This document shows positions 9,072 to 19,088 of a DNA stretch of 64,000 bases, piece after piece. The stretch spans positions 53,712-117,711 of the forward strand of contig JBCCWS010000015.1 in assembly GCA_039193195.1 (NCBI GenBank), read 5' to 3'. The position numbers and the translations under genes were made by a program. The first letter of the stretch is position 1. Each line of letters opens with the position of its first letter. Under the pieces are notes generated by a model. It saw nothing but the letters and a program-made list of their open reading frames with translations, searched no databases and was not told the origin of the DNA. The DNA is from Pseudomonadota bacterium. GTDB taxonomy: Bacteria > Pseudomonadota > Gammaproteobacteria > Steroidobacterales > JBCBZW01.

Positions 9072-10028
9072 TTACGAGTGTTGCGCCGAAGGATCTTGGG
9101 TCCCTGCGAGGGCTCGGCGCGCCGCCTGGGCATCCTCGTCCATCTGGCGGGTCAGGGCTTCTAGGCTGTCGAAGCGTACTTCATCGCGTAGGTATTGGAC
9201 GAACTCCACGCGAAGGCGCTGACCGTAGAGATCACCGCTGAAGTCGAACAGGAACACCTCTAGCAGCAGGCCCTCACCGTCGACCGTGGGGCGGCTGCCT
9301 AGGCTCGCCACGCCGGGCCAGCCTGCCGCGTCGTCTGCGGATCCGACGCCTGCCACGCGCACCGCGAAGATGCCGTGCAGGGGCGAGTGCAGGCGTCTGA
9401 CGGGGATGTTAGCCGTGGGGTAACCGAGGGTGCGACCTAACTTCTGCCCATGGGTGACACGCCCGCTCATCGCGTACGGTCGCCCCAACAGGGCTTCCGC
9501 CGCCGCGAAGTCGTGAGCCGCGAGGGCAGCCCGAATGCGCGTGCTGGAGATCCGCTCGCCCCCCATGCACACCGTGGGCGCGGCTTCCACGGCAAAGCCC
9601 GCGCGCTCCCCGTGGGCCTGGAGCGTGGCGAAGGTGCCCGCGCGCTGGCGCCCGTAACGCGCGTCGGCCCCCACTAGCACATGGGTGATACCCAGCCCGT
9701 CCACCAACAGTTGCTCGACGAAGGTCTCGGGGGCCAGGTCGGCGATCCGCTCGTCAAAACGCAGGCAGACCACTTGATCGACGCCCAGGGTCGCGAGCAC
9801 GTCCAGCTTCTCTGCAAAGCGCATCAAGCGACGCGGGGCGTGGGCGGGATCGAAATACTCCCTGGGGGTGGGCTCGAACAGGAGCACGCTCGTGCGGCCA
9901 CCGCCGAGCCCTGCCAAGCGCTCGAGGATCGCCTGGTGGCCGCGATGCACACCGTCGAAATTGCCGAGGGTCAGCGCCGTGCCCCGATGCTCGGGGCGCA
10001 GATTGTAGAGGCCCCGAATCAGCTGCAT
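9072..10028 (-). CDS. ribF: Bifunctional riboflavin kinase/FAD synthetase
   Basis: This 318-residue enzyme converts riboflavin to FMN and FMN to FAD in the cytoplasm. The N-terminal nucleotidyltransferase domain shows TLGNFDGVHRGHQ and ISSTRIR. The C-terminal riboflavin kinase domain shows HGQKLGRTLGYPTANI, LHGIFAVRV and LEVFLFDFSGDLYGQ. The start is the ATG at 10028 (MQLIRGLYN); the open frame runs further upstream into murJ but has no family sequence there. It lies about 60 nt after murJ and 14 nt before lspA. Confidence 0.96.
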   Translation of the reverse strand: MQLIRGLYNLRPEHRGTALTLGNFDGVHRGHQAILERLAGLGGGRTSVLLFEPTPREYFDPAHAPRRLMRFAEKLDVLATLGVDQVVCLRFDERIADLAPETFVEQLLVDGLGITHVLVGADARYGRQRAGTFATLQAHGERAGFAVEAAPTVCMGGERISSTRIRAALAAHDFAAAEALLGRPYAMSGRVTHGQKLGRTLGYPTANIPVRRLHSPLHGIFAVRVAGVGSADDAAGWPGVASLGSRPTVDGEGLLLEVFLFDFSGDLYGQRLRVEFVQYLRDEVRFDSLEALTRQMDEDAQAARRALAGTQDPSAQHS

Positions 10029-10087
10029 CGATCGAGTGAGGTGCGGGCGGTACAAGCGCCGAAGTATAGCGCGGCCATGGCCGACGC

Positions 10088-11653
10088 TCAGGCAGGCGTG
10101 CGCAGATGGCGGGGGCGCAATCCGAACAGCCAAAGGGCAGCAACGTAGCTGGCGGCACCGCCCAACACGCACAGGGCGAGGTGACCTGCCCGATCCCACG
10201 CTGACCCAATCAGCCAGGTCTCGCGCGGACCCGCCAACCACCACACCAATACCCCCATCAGCGCCGCCGCCGCGAGCAGGCGCGGCAACAGGGTCACCCA
10301 CTGCGCACTGGGGGCGTACACCCCTTCGCGACGAAGGCCTCGGTACAAGAGGCCCGCGTTGACGAAAGCGGATACACCGGTCGCCGCCGCTAGACCGGCA
10401 TGAGGGGCATCGAAGCGCAAGCGCAAGAACGCGAGCACGAACACGCCGTTCAAGGCGATGTTGACCCCCATCGCGATGATGCCGATACGCACGGGCGTGC
10501 GCGTGTCTTGGCGCGAGAAGTACCCCGGCGCGAGCACCTTGACGAGCACGAAGCCGAGCAAGCACAGGCCGTAGGCTGTGAGCGCAGCGCCCGCCATCAC
10601 CGTGTCGTGGGCATCGAACTCCCGGTACTGGAACAAGGTGGCGATCAGCGGCACGGCGAGCACCGTGAGGCCGATCGCTGCCGGTACGGCGATCAACGCC
10701 GTCAGGCGCAGGGCCCAGTCGAGGGTGGCGCTGAAGGCCTGCGGTGCCTCGCGGTCATAGCGTGCGGAGAGGCGCGGCAGGATCACCGTCGCCAGGGCCA
10801 CGGCGAATAAGCCCAGGGGGAATTCGAGCAGCCGATCTGAGTAGTACAGCCAGCTGATGCTACCCGTCTCGAGGTAGGACGCGATGTGCCGATCCACTAG
10901 GAGATTCAGCTGCGCCACGGAGGAGCCGAAGATCGCAGGGAACATGAGCGTTAACACACGCTGCACATTGCAGTCCCGCCAACCCCAGCGCGGGCGTGGC
11001 AGGCGGCCGATTGCGCGCAAGAAGGGCAGCTGAAACGCCAGCTGCACAGCCCCCGCCACCAAGACACCCACGGCCAAGCCCATCTCAGGCCGAGCCATCC
11101 CCGTGGAGAGGAAAACGGCAGCGCTGATCAACACCAGGTTCAGAAGCACGGGCGTGAAGGCCGGCACGGCGAAGCGTTCGTGCACGTTGAGCACGGCGCC
11201 GGCGAGGGCCGTCAGGGAGATGAACAGGATGTAGGGAAAGGTGAAACGCAGCATGTCGACGGCGAGGTCGAAGCGCTCTGCCGCCTCCCCACCGCCAAAG
11301 CCGGAGCTGAACACGAAAATGAGCACCGGCGCGCCGAGCACGCCAAGGGCCGTGACGGCGATCAGAATACCGCCTAGGGTGCCGGCCACACGGTCGATAA
11401 AGGCCTGCTCATCCTCAGCGTCGCCCACCTTGCGCACCTGGGTTAGCACGGGCACGAAGGCGGGCGCGAAGGCCCCCTCGGCAAACAGGCGGCGCAGGAA
11501 GTTCGGGATCTGAAAGGCGACTACGAAGACGTCCATACCAGCACCCGCGCCGAACAGGCGGGCCAGCACCACGTCGCGGATGAAGCCTAGCACCCGCGAC
11601 AGCAGTGTCATGGCGCTAACGACGGAGGTGGACCTGAGAAGACTGCGCCCCAC
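10088..11653 (-). CDS. murJ: Lipid II flippase MurJ (MviN)
   Basis: This 521-residue polytopic membrane protein of the MOP superfamily flips lipid II across the inner membrane for peptidoglycan synthesis. The family N-terminus is clear: SAMTLLSRVLGFIRDVVLARLFG, FVVAFQIPNFLRRLFAEGAF and AFVPVL. The length matches the usual 510-530 residues and 14 helices. The start appears to be GTG at 11653; ribosome-binding complementarity upstream is weak. It is divergent from rpsT and leads the murJ-ribF-lspA run. Confidence 0.95.
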   Translation of the reverse strand: MGRSLLRSTSVVSAMTLLSRVLGFIRDVVLARLFGAGAGMDVFVVAFQIPNFLRRLFAEGAFAPAFVPVLTQVRKVGDAEDEQAFIDRVAGTLGGILIAVTALGVLGAPVLIFVFSSGFGGGEAAERFDLAVDMLRFTFPYILFISLTALAGAVLNVHERFAVPAFTPVLLNLVLISAAVFLSTGMARPEMGLAVGVLVAGAVQLAFQLPFLRAIGRLPRPRWGWRDCNVQRVLTLMFPAIFGSSVAQLNLLVDRHIASYLETGSISWLYYSDRLLEFPLGLFAVALATVILPRLSARYDREAPQAFSATLDWALRLTALIAVPAAIGLTVLAVPLIATLFQYREFDAHDTVMAGAALTAYGLCLLGFVLVKVLAPGYFSRQDTRTPVRIGIIAMGVNIALNGVFVLAFLRLRFDAPHAGLAAATGVSAFVNAGLLYRGLRREGVYAPSAQWVTLLPRLLAAAALMGVLVWWLAGPRETWLIGSAWDRAGHLALCVLGGAASYVAALWLFGLRPRHLRTPA

Positions 11654-11676
11654 GCGGCAAGAAACCTAGTCGGACA

Positions 11677-11705
11677 TTGACACGACGCAACGTCGCGCGA
11701 ATAAT
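11677..11705 (+). promoter_or_regulatory. Sigma-70-type promoter of rpsT
   Basis: TTGACA at 11677-11682 is a perfect -35 box. It is followed by a 17-nt spacer and AATAAT at 11700-11705, a 5/6 match to the -10 box. Transcription would start near 11712, giving a leader of about 90 nt before the rpsT start. The leader is long enough to hold translational control by S20, as known in E. coli. Confidence 0.75.
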
Positions 11706-11800
11706 TGTGGATTACCCGGCGCCCTAGTGTGTGCCCGCGGCGACCGTGTCCGCGGCCCGGCGCTCCGTTCGTTCACGCAAAGCATTTGAGGCAAAGACTC

Positions 11801-12067
11801 TTGGCTAACTCCAAGCAGGCCACCAAGCGCGCGCGCCAGGCCGTCGGCCGCCGCGCCCACAACATGTCGCTCCGCTCGCGCATGCGCACCATGATCAAGC
11901 GCGTGCGCAAGGCCATCTCCGAAGGCGACGCCGCCGGCGCCAACGAGCACTTCAAGGCTGCCGCCCCCGTCATCGACGGCATGGTGAGCAAGGGCGTGCT
12001 GCACCGTAACGCCGCCGCCCGCTATAAGAGCCGCCTGAACAGCGCGATCCTCAAGCTCAACGCCTGA
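11801..12067 (+). CDS. rpsT: 30S ribosomal protein S20
   Basis: This is an 88-residue basic protein that binds 16S rRNA early in 30S assembly. The N-terminus ANSKQATKRARQ and the body NMSLRSRMRTMIKRVRKAI match S20 throughout. The start codon is TTG at 11801, with GAGG 9 nt upstream. The E. coli rpsT gene also starts with UUG, where the weak start takes part in autoregulation, so the same may hold here. It is divergent from murJ and convergent with obgE. Confidence 0.97.
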   Translation: MANSKQATKRARQAVGRRAHNMSLRSRMRTMIKRVRKAISEGDAAGANEHFKAAAPVIDGMVSKGVLHRNAAARYKSRLNSAILKLNA

Positions 12068-12138
12068 GCCTCGTGCCTCGCCGCGGCCGCCTCGCTCCTC
12101 GAGCGCGGTCGCCAGCGGGCTGGGTATCTCAAGCGCCA

Positions 12139-13350
<1,212 letters not shown>

Positions 13351-13614
13351 TCAGCTGTCGGCGGCGACCACGTCGACAAAGCGACGCGCCTTAGGGCCGC
13401 GCTTGGTGAAGCGCACTTCACCGTCGGTAAGGGCGAACAGCGTGTGGTCACGACCTACGCCCACGTTCACGCCCGGGTTAAAACCCGTGCCGCGCTGGCG
13501 AACGAGGATGTTGCCTGCCTTCACCTGTTGGCCTCCGAACTTCTTCAAGCCTAGGCGCTTGCTCTGTGAATCGCGGCCGTTGCGAGTACTACCGCCTGCT
13601 TTCTTGTGTGCCAT
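13351..13614 (-). CDS. rpmA: 50S ribosomal protein L27
   Basis: This 87-residue protein starts [16 protein letters not shown] and contains [19 protein letters not shown], both standard L27. L27 sits near the peptidyl-transferase centre. The N-terminus is the form without a cleavable leader. It is downstream of rplU in the conserved pair and upstream of obgE. Confidence 0.98.
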   Translation of the reverse strand: MAHKKAGGSTRNGRDSQSKRLGLKKFGGQQVKAGNILVRQRGTGFNPGVNVGVGRDHTLFALTDGEVRFTKRGPKARRFVDVVAADS

Positions 13615-13655
13615 TGCTCGATCGCTCCGGTGTTGTTAGCTGATCTCCGCGCCGC

Positions 13656-13973
13656 TCAGGCGTCGCAGGAAATACCCGTGACTTTCAGCTGGGTGTAGAA
13701 CTGACGATGGCCCTTCATGCGGAGGTAGCCCTGACGGCGGCGGAACTTCACGATGTCCACCTTATCGCCCTTGGCCGTCTCCTCGATCGTGGCTGTGACC
13801 CTACCGCCAGCGACTAGCGGAGAGCCGACCGTGACGTTCTCGCCATCACCGACCATCAGCACGTCCGTAAATTCGTAGGTGGAGCCGGGCTCGCCCTCGA
13901 GCTTCTCCACGCGCAGGACATCGCCCTCGCTAACCCGGTACTGCTTGCCACCCGTCTTGATGACCGCGTACAT
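13656..13973 (-). CDS. rplU: 50S ribosomal protein L21
   Basis: This 105-residue protein starts MYAVIKTGGKQYRVSEGD and contains VDIVKFRRRQGYLRMKGHRQ, the L21 signature that contacts 23S rRNA. The ATG at 13973 has AGGAGA a few bases upstream, so it is preferred over an upstream in-frame start at 14039. The last residues (TGISCDA) are a little longer than the usual L21 end. It opens the rplU-rpmA pair and is divergent from the polyprenyl synthase gene, as in E. coli. Confidence 0.98.
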   Translation of the reverse strand: MYAVIKTGGKQYRVSEGDVLRVEKLEGEPGSTYEFTDVLMVGDGENVTVGSPLVAGGRVTATIEETAKGDKVDIVKFRRRQGYLRMKGHRQFYTQLKVTGISCDA

Positions 13974-14157
13974 GGTTGTTTCTCCTAATCCAGTTGGGCA
14001 AAGACGCCGGAGTATAGCGGCGCCGTGGGTGCACCGCAATCAAGCCGATACGCGACTGCAAGTTGCGTCGCCGCAGAGCCGCTTGCGCCGCCTATGGCAG
14101 ACTCATTACGATGCCTACGCGTTAGTTTAGAGGACGCCGTAGAGCACTCCCCCGCCG

Positions 14158-15162
14158 ATGGTTACGAACCTCATCCAGGCGTCTCCCTCCGAGATGGCCC
14201 TGACGGACATTCGCGCGCTTATCTCCGAGGATCTTGCCGCGATCGACGGTGAAATCCGTCGGCAGCTGCACACCCGCGTGCCCCTGATCGACACCATCGC
14301 GCACTACATAGTGAGCTCCGGCGGCAAGCGCCTGCGGCCCATGATCGTAGTGCTCGCTGCGCGGGCCTTAGCCTACGAGGGCGACGCCCACGTGAAGTCC
14401 GCCGCCATCATCGAGTTTATCCACACGGCCACCCTGCTCCACGACGATGTGGTGGACGAGTCGAACCTGCGTCGGGGACGCCAGACGGCCAATTCCGTCT
14501 ACGGCAACGCTGCCAGCGTGCTCACCGGTGACTTCCTCTACTCACGCGCCTTCCAGATGATGGTGCAGATCGGCGACATGCAGGTCATGGAAGTGCTCGC
14601 CGACGCCACCAACGTGATCGCCGAGGGCGAAGTGCAGCAGCTCGTGAACTGCCACGACCCCGACACCACCGAGGCTCGCTACCTCGAGGTGATCCGCCAC
14701 AAGACCGCGAAGCTCTTCGAGGCCGGCGCTCAGCTTGCCGCCATCCTCGGTGGACAGCCGGCCGAAATCGCCGGACAACTCGCCGTGTATGGCATGCGCC
14801 TAGGCACCGCCTTCCAGCTGCGCGACGACGCCCTCGACTACGACGCCAGTGCCGAGGAGATCGGCAAGAACATCGGCGACGACCTCGCCGAGGGCAAGCC
14901 GACCATGCCGCTCATCCACGCGATTCGCGTCGGCACGCCCGAGCAAGTCTCGCTAGTGCGTCGGGCGATCGAAACCGGCGGACGGGATGAGATCGAGGCG
15001 GTAATCGCCGCTGTTCGCAACTCAGGCGCCCTCGACTACACCCACCAGCGTGCGCGGGAAGAAGCGGACGCGGCCCTCGCTGCCTTGGCGCCCCTGCCCG
15101 ACTCGGTGTACAAGGACGCGCTAGCATCCCTAGCGAGTATTTCCGTTAGCCGAAGTCACTAA
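14158..15162 (+). CDS. ispB: Polyprenyl (octaprenyl-type) diphosphate synthase
   Basis: This 334-residue trans-prenyltransferase makes the ubiquinone side chain from farnesyl diphosphate and IPP. The first Asp-rich motif, LLHDDVVDES, lies near residue 95. The second, QLRDDALDYD, lies near residue 223. GGKRLRP, for IPP binding, is near the N-terminus. Its place divergent from rplU-rpmA matches the E. coli ispB locus. The chain length of the product cannot be read from the sequence. Confidence 0.95.
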   Translation: MVTNLIQASPSEMALTDIRALISEDLAAIDGEIRRQLHTRVPLIDTIAHYIVSSGGKRLRPMIVVLAARALAYEGDAHVKSAAIIEFIHTATLLHDDVVDESNLRRGRQTANSVYGNAASVLTGDFLYSRAFQMMVQIGDMQVMEVLADATNVIAEGEVQQLVNCHDPDTTEARYLEVIRHKTAKLFEAGAQLAAILGGQPAEIAGQLAVYGMRLGTAFQLRDDALDYDASAEEIGKNIGDDLAEGKPTMPLIHAIRVGTPEQVSLVRRAIETGGRDEIEAVIAAVRNSGALDYTHQRAREEADAALAALAPLPDSVYKDALASLASISVSRSH

Positions 15163-15189
15163 AGCCGTTCGCTCACTGATGTCACGCCG

Positions 15190-16557
15190 CTAGTGCAGCT
15201 TCACTCGAGGCCGCACCACCCGGGCGATGTGCCCCACCACCGTCATCACCGCCGCTCGGAACCAACCGTGCACCGCGCTTAGGTGCATGCGGTAGAGACT
15301 GATGTACATGATGCGCGCGATGCGCCCCTCCACCTTCATGCTGCCGCCGATGAGATTACCCATGAGGCTGCCGACGGTGCTAAAGCGAGAGAGATTCACC
15401 AGGGCGCCGAAATCGGTGTATTTGTAGGGCTTGAGAGGCTTGCCCTCCATCTCGCGCAGCAGGTTCTTCACCAGGCACTCGGCCATCTGATGCGCCGCTT
15501 GCGCGCGAGGCGGCACGTTGCGCTCAGGATCATCCGGCATCGGGCAGGCCGCGCAGTCGCCGATAGCGAAGATCGCCGGATCACGCGTCGTGCGCAGCGT
15601 GGGCTCGACCACCAACAGATTGCCGCGGGTCGTCTCTAGACCGCCAAGGTCCTGCAGGAACTCCGGCGCTTTCACGCCCGCCGCCCATACCTTGAGGTCA
15701 CCCTCGATGAAGGGACCCTCGTGCGCAAGCTTCATGCCCGCACGCGTTACCTTGACCACGCGAGCGTTGCAGAGCACCTTCACGCCGATGTTCTCCAACT
15801 CCTCGTGCGCCGCGCTGGAGATGCGCTCGGGCAGGGCCGGAAGGATGCGCGGGCCGGCCTCCAGCAGCGCCGTGCGCAGCTGAGACTGATCGAAGTTATC
15901 GAGGCCGTAGTAGCGCAGCTCGTCCGTAGCGTGGCGCAGCTCTGCAGCGAGTTCCACGCCCGTGGCGCCGCCGCCTACGATGGCGACGTCCACGGTCGGT
16001 TTCTCCGCCGGGTTGGCCTGGGTCTTCAACGACGCCGCCACACACAGATTGAGCAGCTTCTGGCGAAAGCGCTCCGCCTGCTGGCGCCGGTCGAGGAAGA
16101 TGCAGTGTTCCGTCACGCCCTCAGTGGCGAAGTCGTTCGAGACGCTCCCTACCGCTATCACTAGGTAGTCGTAGCGAATGCGCTGCTCCGCCATGATCTC
16201 CTCGCCGTCCTCATCGATGGTGGGTGCGATGATCACTTCCTTCGCCTGCCGATCGAGGCCACACATCTCGCCAAAGAGGTAGCAGTAGCCGAAGCGGTGG
16301 GCGTGCTCACGGTAGCCCACCTCGTCGAGGCTCGAGTCGAGGGCGCCCGTCGCCACCTCGTGCAGGAGGGGCTTCCAGATGTGGGAGGAGTTGCGGTCCA
16401 CCAGCATGATGTCCGCCTTGCCCTTACGGCCGAGGCGACGACCGAGGGCGGCGACGAGCTCCAGTCCACCCGCGCCACCGCCGACGACGACGATGCGCGG
16501 CTTGGCAGGGGCTGTGGAGAGAGGCGCCTGGGCGGGACTTGGGGGTGGCTGAGACAC
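15190..16557 (-). CDS. ndh: Type II NADH:quinone oxidoreductase (NDH-2-like)
   Basis: This flavoprotein of about 455 residues belongs to the pyridine nucleotide-disulfide oxidoreductase superfamily. IVVVGGGAGGLELV near the N-terminus binds FAD. VAIVGGGATGVELAAEL in the middle binds NADH. The block AIFAIGDCAACP is the second FAD contact. The C-terminal part is rich in aromatic and basic residues, as expected for a monotopic membrane anchor. GTG 16557 (VSQPPPS) with a GGAG about 11 nt upstream is the preferred start; the frame is open up to 16635, but the extra 26 residues look non-conserved. It is convergent with ispB and does not pump protons in known relatives. Confidence 0.9.
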   Translation of the reverse strand: MSQPPPSPAQAPLSTAPAKPRIVVVGGGAGGLELVAALGRRLGRKGKADIMLVDRNSSHIWKPLLHEVATGALDSSLDEVGYREHAHRFGYCYLFGEMCGLDRQAKEVIIAPTIDEDGEEIMAEQRIRYDYLVIAVGSVSNDFATEGVTEHCIFLDRRQQAERFRQKLLNLCVAASLKTQANPAEKPTVDVAIVGGGATGVELAAELRHATDELRYYGLDNFDQSQLRTALLEAGPRILPALPERISSAAHEELENIGVKVLCNARVVKVTRAGMKLAHEGPFIEGDLKVWAAGVKAPEFLQDLGGLETTRGNLLVVEPTLRTTRDPAIFAIGDCAACPMPDDPERNVPPRAQAAHQMAECLVKNLLREMEGKPLKPYKYTDFGALVNLSRFSTVGSLMGNLIGGSMKVEGRIARIMYISLYRMHLSAVHGWFRAAVMTVVGHIARVVRPRVKLH

Positions 16558-16776
16558 GGCTGGACGCGCTCCGATTTCGACGGTTGGGACGCGACATAGT
16601 CTACACGGTGCGACGCACCATTCGTTGCGAACCACGTGCTGGAGACGCTATCGACAGGCGCGGTGGGTTCGGCTATTGTGGGCGGCCTTGTGCGGTGGCA
16701 GCCGTCCCCTCTGCGGGCTCCCGGGGTGCCATTTCTCATCAAACTGCGCAGGTGCGGGGGTCTTCTCGCCATCGTT

Positions 16777-16853
16777 CGGGGTGTAGCTCAGCCTGGTAGA
16801 GCACTGTCTTCGGGAGGCAGGGGCCGTGAGTTCGAATCTCGCCACCCCGACCA
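16777..16853 (+). tRNA. tRNA-Pro (anticodon CGG)
   Basis: The 77-nt cloverleaf has a 7-bp acceptor stem (CGGGGTG/CACCCCG) and a D-arm GCTCAGCCTGGTAGAGC. The anticodon loop TTCGGGA gives CGG. The T-loop is TTCGAAT, and the genomic sequence encodes the CCA end. A degenerate copy of its 3' half lies at 19484-19533, so this gene marks the left edge of a small island. Confidence 0.95.
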
Positions 16854-17324
16854 ACTATTTCAAACACTTACCCGACCAAGCTCAAAACGATTTGTGCGCG
16901 AGGACAGTCTCCTCGGGGCCATACGAATCAACCGCTTACAACAGGCGTCGCGCACGTTTCGCGCACGCGTTGCGGAATCAACGAATTGGCATGTCAGCTA
17001 TCGTCATGTGCATCGTGCCCACGCGGGCGGGTTGGCTACTACGCGGACAACCACGGCGAGATCTAGACGGCGAGATCTACTCGACCAGGGCGCACCCATT
17101 CCGAAGCATGGGAAGCAGAAGATCACTCGGACAGGGCATCGGACGCGAACATCCCGACGTCCAGCGGACAGAAAACGCTATCCGTCCATCGACTGATCGC
17201 CAGAGCTTTCTATGGGCCGCCCCCGCGACTGTCGTCCGTTTGCCGCCATCGCGATGGCAATCCTTCCAACAACCGTCCGGAAAACCTGCTTTGGGGCACT
17301 GCGCGTGAGAACGCGCGGGACCGT
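16854..17324. other. Left part of the tRNA-Pro island, no supported gene
   Basis: No open frame here has a ribosome-binding site plus recognisable family sequence. A 14-bp near-exact tandem repeat (ACGGCGAGATCTA) lies near 17050-17078. An integrase gene is expected next to a tRNA attachment site, but none is visible; this stretch could be its decayed remains. Confidence 0.4.
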
Positions 17325-17546
17325 GTGGGCCACGGCCGAGCCTCAACGATCGGGCTGTCCCTCGCAGACGTTCGAAGCATCTATAGCCACGCTCAATCGG
17401 GCCGCGAGCTACTACGCGATATCGCCCTTGAGTGCGGGTGCACATTCGCCGCTATCTCAGCGGCCAAGAGGAAGAAGGCCTACGCGGACGTGACCACTTG
17501 GGTTCTGTTCGGCGGTTCGATCGCCGCCCAGACGGCCGCGCCGTGA
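17325..17546 (+). CDS. Small helix-turn-helix-like protein, possibly a gene fragment
   Basis: This is a 73-residue frame starting with GTG. The central part LSLADVRSIYSHAQSG then LLRDIALECGCTFAAIS followed by KKAYADVT resembles the small helix-turn-helix repeats seen in phage-type and homing-endonuclease DNA-binding proteins. No good ribosome-binding site is seen. It may be a real small regulator of the island or a fragment of a larger lost gene. Confidence 0.35.
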   Translation: MGHGRASTIGLSLADVRSIYSHAQSGRELLRDIALECGCTFAAISAAKRKKAYADVTTWVLFGGSIAAQTAAP

Positions 17547-17762
17547 GCTACCCAACCAAACCGCAAGGTTGGTGGGTCTCGATTGAGCAACGCCTCTCCC
17601 CTGCACGCTAGCGCTGTCTGCTCGATCGCGAGGCATGGGTGGCGGCTCGTTCCGGCGGGCGTTGCGTTTTGGGTGGCGTTACTGATCGGCGCGCTGTGGT
17701 GGGCGTCATGAACGAGCGCCCAGTGTTCTGAGGTAGCATCGGCCCTCCAAGGAGGACCGACC

Positions 17763-17987
17763 ATGACAGACGCACTCGACCCACGCATCATGCGCTGGAT
17801 GGCGATCGCGAATCACAACCACCAGCACATACGATTCGACTCCGAGGAAACCCCGCAGGCCAACGACACGGCCGAGGGCCTGGAGCTGCGCGCGCTGATC
17901 TACAACACAGCGGAGACCGACCGCGAGCTCGGGAACATGCTCGCTCGGATCAAGGGGAAGGCCACTGTTACGAGGATTGGGCGGTAG
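17763..17987 (+). CDS. Small protein of unknown function, coupled to the TIR gene
   Basis: This is a 74-residue soluble protein that I do not recognise. It starts at ATG 17763 with AAGGAGG about 7 nt upstream, one of the best ribosome-binding sites in the island. It is rich in His, Asn and charged residues ([17 protein letters not shown]), and the C-terminal half looks helical. It ends 2 nt before the TIR-domain gene begins, so the two should be translated together. That spacing suggests a functional partner such as an antitoxin or sensor, but nothing in the sequence proves this. Confidence 0.7.
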   Translation: MTDALDPRIMRWMAIANHNHQHIRFDSEETPQANDTAEGLELRALIYNTAETDRELGNMLARIKGKATVTRIGR

Positions 17988-17989
17988 CT

Positions 17990-18997
17990 ATGGCGAACGA
18001 AGAGCACGTCGAGCTGCTGCTGCGAAGCGTTAAGGAATGGAACGCGTGGAGGAAAGCCAAACCCCATGAGACCCCGAACCTCGTCCAGGCGGACCTCCAG
18101 GGGGAAGACCTCGGTGGGGCAGACTTCCGTAGGGCGAACCTGCGTGGGGCGGACCTGCGCGTGGCGAATCTCCGCGCGGCGGACCTCCCCGTGGCGAACC
18201 TCAGCGCGGCGGACCTCCGCGAAGCAGACCTCCGTGGGGCGGACCTCAGTGGGGCAGACCTCCGCGGGGCGAATCTCGGCTTAGCTCTACTTGCTGGGGC
18301 TGATCTTCACCAAGCGCTGTTTTACCGAACCAATCTCACCCAGTGCAGCAGTATTTCAAGAGCAATGTACCTCGATCAGGTGTTCCACCTGGGCCCGTCT
18401 ATCCTCGACTTCGGTGACAACTTCCACGAAACCGCAGCCCTTCCCGAAGTGTTCCTTCGTGGCTGCGGCATCCCAGAGGCACTAATCGAGTACTTGCCGT
18501 CGCTCAGCACAGAGGCGATCAAGTTCTACAGCTGCTTCATCAGTTACAGCCACGACGACGAGAGCTTCGCGAGAAGACTCCACGATCAGCTCCAAGCTCG
18601 TGGAATTCGGTGTTGGTTAGACAAGCACCAAGTCCGCGGCGGTGACAAGCTCATGGACGCTGTCGACCAGGGAATCCGACTCTGGGACAAAGTGATTCTC
18701 TGCTGCTCGAAGTCTTCGCTCAATAGTTGGTGGGTCAGCAACGAAGTCGAAGCAGCTTTCGAGAAAGAACGGAAGCTACAGGAACAAACAGGCAACCCCG
18801 TACTCGCGCTGGTACCGCTTGACCTAGACGGTCACCTACTCAAGCAGGAGGGGGGAGTTGCCGCTCAAGTAAGGACACGCAAGGCTATCAATCTCGCCGG
18901 ATGGAAGGACAATACGGTCTTCGAACGCGGGTTTAAGGACGTTGTTGATGCACTTCACACTGAGCGCCCTCCCCCGCCCCCACGGAAGCTGGGCTAA
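17990..18997 (+). CDS. Pentapeptide-repeat/TIR-domain fusion protein
   Basis: This is a 335-residue protein with two clear parts. Residues about 31-118 are tandem A(D/N)LxX pentapeptide repeats, which should fold as a right-handed beta-helix. Residues about 179-330 are a TIR domain: [19 protein letters not shown] opens it, [11 protein letters not shown] follows, and [12 protein letters not shown] contains Glu252 at the position of the catalytic glutamate in NAD-cleaving bacterial TIR proteins. No signal peptide or membrane segment is seen, so it should be cytoplasmic. Known bacterial TIR proteins degrade or cyclise NAD in anti-phage defence; that role here is inference. The base composition is lower in GC than the flanks and the gene sits in a tRNA-bounded island, both signs of transfer. 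Confidence 0.9.
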   Translation: MANEEHVELLLRSVKEWNAWRKAKPHETPNLVQADLQGEDLGGADFRRANLRGADLRVANLRAADLPVANLSAADLREADLRGADLSGADLRGANLGLALLAGADLHQALFYRTNLTQCSSISRAMYLDQVFHLGPSILDFGDNFHETAALPEVFLRGCGIPEALIEYLPSLSTEAIKFYSCFISYSHDDESFARRLHDQLQARGIRCWLDKHQVRGGDKLMDAVDQGIRLWDKVILCCSKSSLNSWWVSNEVEAAFEKERKLQEQTGNPVLALVPLDLDGHLLKQEGGVAAQVRTRKAINLAGWKDNTVFERGFKDVVDALHTERPPPPPRKLG

Positions 18998-19088
18998 TTT
19001 GATTTCAGCCATGTCGTCCGATCATGCCGCACCTGTAGCCGACGACCTTTACCAGTGATTCAATTAGCTAGATTGCATACTCGAGTGC

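Noticed and set aside
9072..10565. Longer RibF reading starting inside murJ
   Set aside because: The extra 179 residues have no riboflavin kinase family sequence and overlap murJ; the start at 10028 matches the family.
16636..17308. Overlapping frames of 160-186 codons just after the tRNA, considered as an integrase remnant
   Set aside because: No tyrosine recombinase motif or catalytic residues could be recognised and no ribosome-binding site fits.
17212..17493. A 93-codon frame overlapping the small helix-turn-helix-like frame
   Set aside because: It has no recognisable family sequence and overlaps the more convincing frame at 17325.
18066..18284. A repetitive Arg/Thr/Ser-rich frame inside the TIR gene
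   Set aside because: It is the frame-shifted image of the pentapeptide repeat DNA.
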